Positions 61,389 to 64,000 of a stretch of 64,000 bases of DNA are shown here, in pieces. The position numbers and the translations under genes were made by a program. The notes beneath the pieces are model-generated. The model was not told where the DNA came from. It saw only the letters and a program-made list of their open reading frames with translations, and did no database searches. The DNA comes from Thermoanaerobaculia bacterium (GTDB taxonomy: Bacteria; Acidobacteriota; Thermoanaerobaculia; Multivoradales; Multivoraceae): NCBI GenBank assembly GCA_022826745.1, contig JAJDUI010000004.1, positions 25,799 through 89,798 of the forward strand, in the 5' to 3' direction. The stretch's first letter is position 1. Every line of letters starts with the position of its first letter.

Positions 61389-62759
61389 ATGATTCGCTCA
61401 CCGCTGTACTGGAGACTGACCCTGAGCGGGGCCGTTCTGCTCGGGGCGGGGGTGCTGATCGGCGGCGCCATGGCCTCCGGCCTCCTCGGTGCCGCCGCCG
61501 CTGCGGCCGTGACCGTCCTGGTGGTTGCCGCGGTCGCGATTGGCGCCCGCCGGATGGCGGCGCGCGCCGGGCGTCTGGCGGACGAGGCGGCTGCGCTCGT
61601 CGGGGCCGAACCCGAGTCCGGCGGTGACGAGCTGGCGCGGCTTGAATCGCGTCTCGAGGCGGGCCGGACGAGGTTCGCCGAACAGCTCGAACAGCTCAGG
61701 GCGGAGCGCAATCAGTTGACGGCGGTGCTCGGCGGCATGGTCGAGGGCGTCGTGGCGATCGATCCCGACCGACAGGTGCTGCACCTGAACTCGGTGGCCG
61801 CGAAGTGGTTCGGACGCCCGGCGCCGGAGTCGGCGGTCGGACGTCCGATCTACGAGCTGTCGCGCCAGCCCGAGATCGCGGGCGCTCTGATCGAGGCGAT
61901 GGAGAAGCGAAAGCAGGTGAGTCACACCTTCACCCTGGCGCGCTTCGCCGGCCAGGATGGCGGCCCGAACAGGTTCGAACTGAACGCGTCGCCGCTGCTC
62001 TCGTTCCGCGGGGACGATGACGTTGTCGAGGGAGCGGTGGCGGTGATCCACGACATTTCGGAGCTGGAGCGGTTGGAGAGCGTCCGGCGGGACTTCGTGT
62101 CGAACGTCTCGCACGAACTGAAGACGCCGCTGACCGCCATTCACGGCTTCGTGGAAACCCTGCTGGAGGCCGATCCGGTCGATGGCCGGACTCGCGGGCG
62201 CTTCCTGCGCAAGATCCGCCGGCAGAGCCAACGGCTGAGCGCCCTGGTGTCCGACCTTCTCACGCTGTCGCGGATCGAGTCGTCGGCTGAGCCACCCGAG
62301 AAGCTGCTCGATCTGCGGTCGCCCGTGAGCGAAGTCCTGAGTCTGCTGAAGCCCTCGAGCGAGGAGCGCGGTCTCGAACTGATCGCCGAGTTCCCGGAGG
62401 CGGCAGTCGAGGTCCTGGGCGAAGAGGAGGCGATCCGCCAGGCCCTGTCGAACCTGGTCGACAACGCGGTCAAGTACTCGTCGGCAGGCGGTCGCGTGAT
62501 CGTGCGCCTGCAGGCACGGAACGGACGGGCGGTGCTGGAGGTCGAAGACGAGGGACCGGGCATCGCCGGCGAACACCTGGACCGGATCTTCGAGCGCTTC
62601 TACCGTGTCGACCGCGCCCGCTCCAGGGAGCTTGGCGGCACCGGCCTGGGCCTGGCGATCGTCAAGAACGTCGCCAGACGGCACGGCGGGGGAGTGGAGG
62701 TCGAGAGCGAACGGGATCGGGGCTCGACCTTCCGCCTCTGGCTTCCTGCGGCAGAATGA
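61389..62759 (+). CDS. phoR: PhoR sensor histidine kinase
   Basis: About 456 residues. Two N-terminal TM helices with a very short loop (residues ~5-55), no periplasmic sensor domain, as in PhoR. A PAS domain follows ([28 protein letters not shown]), then HisKA with phospho-His in [20 protein letters not shown] and a HATPase domain ([10 protein letters not shown]-box, [35 protein letters not shown]). It phosphorylates PhoB, with its signal set by the Pst transporter through PhoU. Confidence 0.93.
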   Translation: MIRSPLYWRLTLSGAVLLGAGVLIGGAMASGLLGAAAAAAVTVLVVAAVAIGARRMAARAGRLADEAAALVGAEPESGGDELARLESRLEAGRTRFAEQLEQLRAERNQLTAVLGGMVEGVVAIDPDRQVLHLNSVAAKWFGRPAPESAVGRPIYELSRQPEIAGALIEAMEKRKQVSHTFTLARFAGQDGGPNRFELNASPLLSFRGDDDVVEGAVAVIHDISELERLESVRRDFVSNVSHELKTPLTAIHGFVETLLEADPVDGRTRGRFLRKIRRQSQRLSALVSDLLTLSRIESSAEPPEKLLDLRSPVSEVLSLLKPSSEERGLELIAEFPEAAVEVLGEEEAIRQALSNLVDNAVKYSSAGGRVIVRLQARNGRAVLEVEDEGPGIAGEHLDRIFERFYRVDRARSRELGGTGLGLAIVKNVARRHGGGVEVESERDRGSTFRLWLPAAE

Positions 62760-62766
62760 GGCGGAT

Positions 62767-62782
62767 TTCACGCATTCTTCAC
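62767..62782 (+). promoter_or_regulatory. Putative Pho box upstream of phoU
   Basis: TTCAC at 62767-62771 and TTCAC at 62778-62782, exactly 11 bp apart, about 105 bases before the phoU start. Confidence 0.65.
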
Positions 62783-62886
62783 ACGGCTGAGCGACATTCC
62801 ACCGGATCGTCCGGGGAAGGGCGATCGGGCTGGTTCGCTGGGGGCGCGTCGCTGCGCCACCATGGTTCGCGGCGAGGATCAAGGGC

Positions 62887-63543
62887 ATGAGTGTTCATCT
62901 GCAGCGCGACTTGGACGACGTGACGCAGTCGCTTCTCGGGGTGGCTGCGATGGTCGAGGAGATGATCGCCAAGTCGCTGCAGGCGCTCAGGGAGCGGAGC
63001 GTCGATCTCGCGCATGAAGTCCAGCGTCAGGACCGGGTGATCGACGCCCGCGAGATCGAAGTCGAGGAGGAGTGCCTCAAGATTCTGGCCCTGCACTCGC
63101 CGGTGGCCGCGGACCTGCGCATGGTCGTTACCTACCTCAAGGTGAACAACGACCTCGAACGCGCGGGCGATCTGGCCCGCAACCTCGCGGAGCGGGCCGA
63201 GAGTCTGGCCGTGGCGGAGTCGGTCGACGTGCCGCGGGAGATCTGGACCATGGCCGAGCGCATCCCGAAGATGCTGCGGGCGGCGCTGGACGCGGTCGTC
63301 GGCGGCGACACGGAGCTCGCCCGGACGGTCATTGCCGAGGACGAGGTCGTCGACCGAAGCCACGAGGCCATGTACGGCGTGGTGGCGGCGATGATCGAGG
63401 AAGAACCCGCGTCCGCGGCGGTCTGCATCCAGTTCCTGTCGATCTCGCGCTACCTGGAGCGGATGGCCGATCTGGCGACGAACATCGCCGAGGATGTCGT
63501 CTTCCTGGTCGATGGCGAGGTCGTGCGCCACCAGGCGCCTTAG
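62887..63543 (+). CDS. phoU: PhoU phosphate signalling regulator
   Basis: A 218-residue all-helical protein with two PhoU repeats. Metal-binding ExxxD-type motifs recur: EIEVEEECLKILALHSPVAADLRMVVTYLKVNNDLERAGDLARN in the first half and CIQFLSISRYLERMADLATNIAEDVVFLV in the second. PhoU couples Pst transport to PhoR activity. Here it lies next to phoBR rather than after pstB, with its own Pho box. Confidence 0.95.
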   Translation: MSVHLQRDLDDVTQSLLGVAAMVEEMIAKSLQALRERSVDLAHEVQRQDRVIDAREIEVEEECLKILALHSPVAADLRMVVTYLKVNNDLERAGDLARNLAERAESLAVAESVDVPREIWTMAERIPKMLRAALDAVVGGDTELARTVIAEDEVVDRSHEAMYGVVAAMIEEEPASAAVCIQFLSISRYLERMADLATNIAEDVVFLVDGEVVRHQAP

Positions 63544-63715
63544 GGGGGTTTACGGCTGCCGCAGAAGCGGCTAGACTCCGCCCCTTCCCCGCGAAGCACC
63601 GCAGGAGTCAACTCCGAGGTGCGGGTCGCATTGCGTGTCGAGGGTCGACCTGGGGAGCGGAAACGGGGGTCCCGAACACACCAGAGACTTGAAGGCGGGG
63701 AAACCTGAGACGGCT

Positions 63716-63790
63716 GCCCACGTGGCTCAGGGGTAGAGCACTTCCTTGGTAAGGAAGGGGTCACCGGTTCAAATCCGGTCGTGGGCTCCA
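63716..63790 (+). tRNA. tRNA-Thr (GGT anticodon)
   Basis: Cloverleaf read by eye: acceptor GCCCACG/CGTGGGC, D arm GCTC...GAGC, anticodon stem CTTCC/GGAAG with loop TTGGTAA (GGT at 63748-63750), T arm ACCGG-TTCAAAT-CCGGT, discriminator T and an encoded CCA (63788-63790). It stands 70 bases before tuf, as in many tRNA-tuf operons. The 172 bases between phoU and the tRNA hold no gene I can support. Confidence 0.95.
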
Positions 63791-63860
63791 GACAGGCTTA
63801 TCCAGGCAGAACACAAACACGGACAGTTGATCCGCTGAGGCGGGAGAGGCAACGAGCGTC

Positions 63861-64000
63861 ATGGCGAAGGAGAAGTTCGAGCGTACGAAGCCGCACGTGA
63901 ACGTGGGGACGATCGGTCACGTGGATCACGGCAAGACGACGCTGACGGCAGCGATCACGAACATACTGGCGAAGAAGGGCGGCGCGGACTTCGTGCCGTT
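63861..64000 (+). CDS. tuf: Elongation factor Tu, 5' part (runs off the window)
   Basis: Starts [19 protein letters not shown] with the G1 P-loop [18 protein letters not shown], invariant in EF-Tu, which brings aminoacyl-tRNA to the ribosome. Only the first 46 codons are inside the window. The sequence is unremarkable. Confidence 0.97.
   Translation, partial: MAKEKFERTKPHVNVGTIGHVDHGKTTLTAAITNILAKKGGADFVP

Overview
This is a GC-rich, almost fully coding stretch of a Gram-negative, didermic bacterial chromosome. It has OprP-like and other outer-membrane barrels, a TonB-dependent receptor, a LolA/LolD-like export cassette and a DUF5916 protein. Together with the P450/MpaB oxidative genes these suggest an Acidobacteriota-like lineage, but that is inference and lineage markers are few. 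The right edge carries a tRNA-Thr and the 5' end of tuf.

Layout. (1) 1-5.05 kb: the end of a modular polyketide synthase facing a minus-strand ACP / phosphopantetheinyl transferase / alpha-beta hydrolase set. (2) 5.2-12.9 kb: a DUF5916 outer-membrane protein and a five-gene envelope export cassette (LolA-like, two FtsX-type permeases, LolD-like ATPase, barrel). (3) 12.9-17.3 kb: pstSCA with two different pstB genes. (4) 17.4-39.2 kb: a defence and mobile-element island holding toxin-antitoxin loci (Phd/PIN, HigBA, VapBC, HicAB, some broken), two AAA-ATPase/PD-(D/E)XK proteins, an IS21 element and IS21 scars, a 34-repeat CRISPR array and a type I-G cas locus with a HigBA module inside it. (5) 39.2-49.9 kb: an NCS2 permease, an MpaB-like oxygenase, three P450s (one fused to an SRPBCC domain), an acyl-CoA dehydrogenase and a ceramidase-like lipoprotein. 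(6) 50-63.5 kb: an S9 peptidase, then a phosphate-starvation block (PHP-glycosyltransferase fusion, beta-helix protein, TonB receptor, OprP-like porin, phoB, phoR, phoU). (7) tRNA-Thr and tuf.

How it works together. Repeats of TTCAC-like units spaced exactly 11 bp apart, the geometry of PhoB boxes, lie before pstS, the PHP-glycosyltransferase gene, the beta-helix/TonB pair, the porin, phoB and phoU. This ties regions 3 and 6 into one putative Pho regulon: porin and TonB receptor at the outer membrane, PstSCAB at the inner membrane, PhoR/PhoU/PhoB for signalling, and a possible phosphate-sparing glycosyltransferase. The two PstB subunits are complementary degenerate: PstB1 keeps LSGGQ but lacks the Q-loop Gln and switch His, while PstB2 keeps those but has LSLEQ. 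This predicts an asymmetric PstB heterodimer.

The island is actively decaying. csb1 (Cas7, the Cascade backbone) has lost its middle and changed frame, so interference is probably dead although cas1/cas2 and the array look intact. The array is cut at its leader-distal end by the IS21. A 27-residue stub matching the start of Cmr4 suggests that a type III-B system was once present and then erased. A PIN toxin and a WYL regulator are each frameshifted by one base; those two could also be assembly errors.
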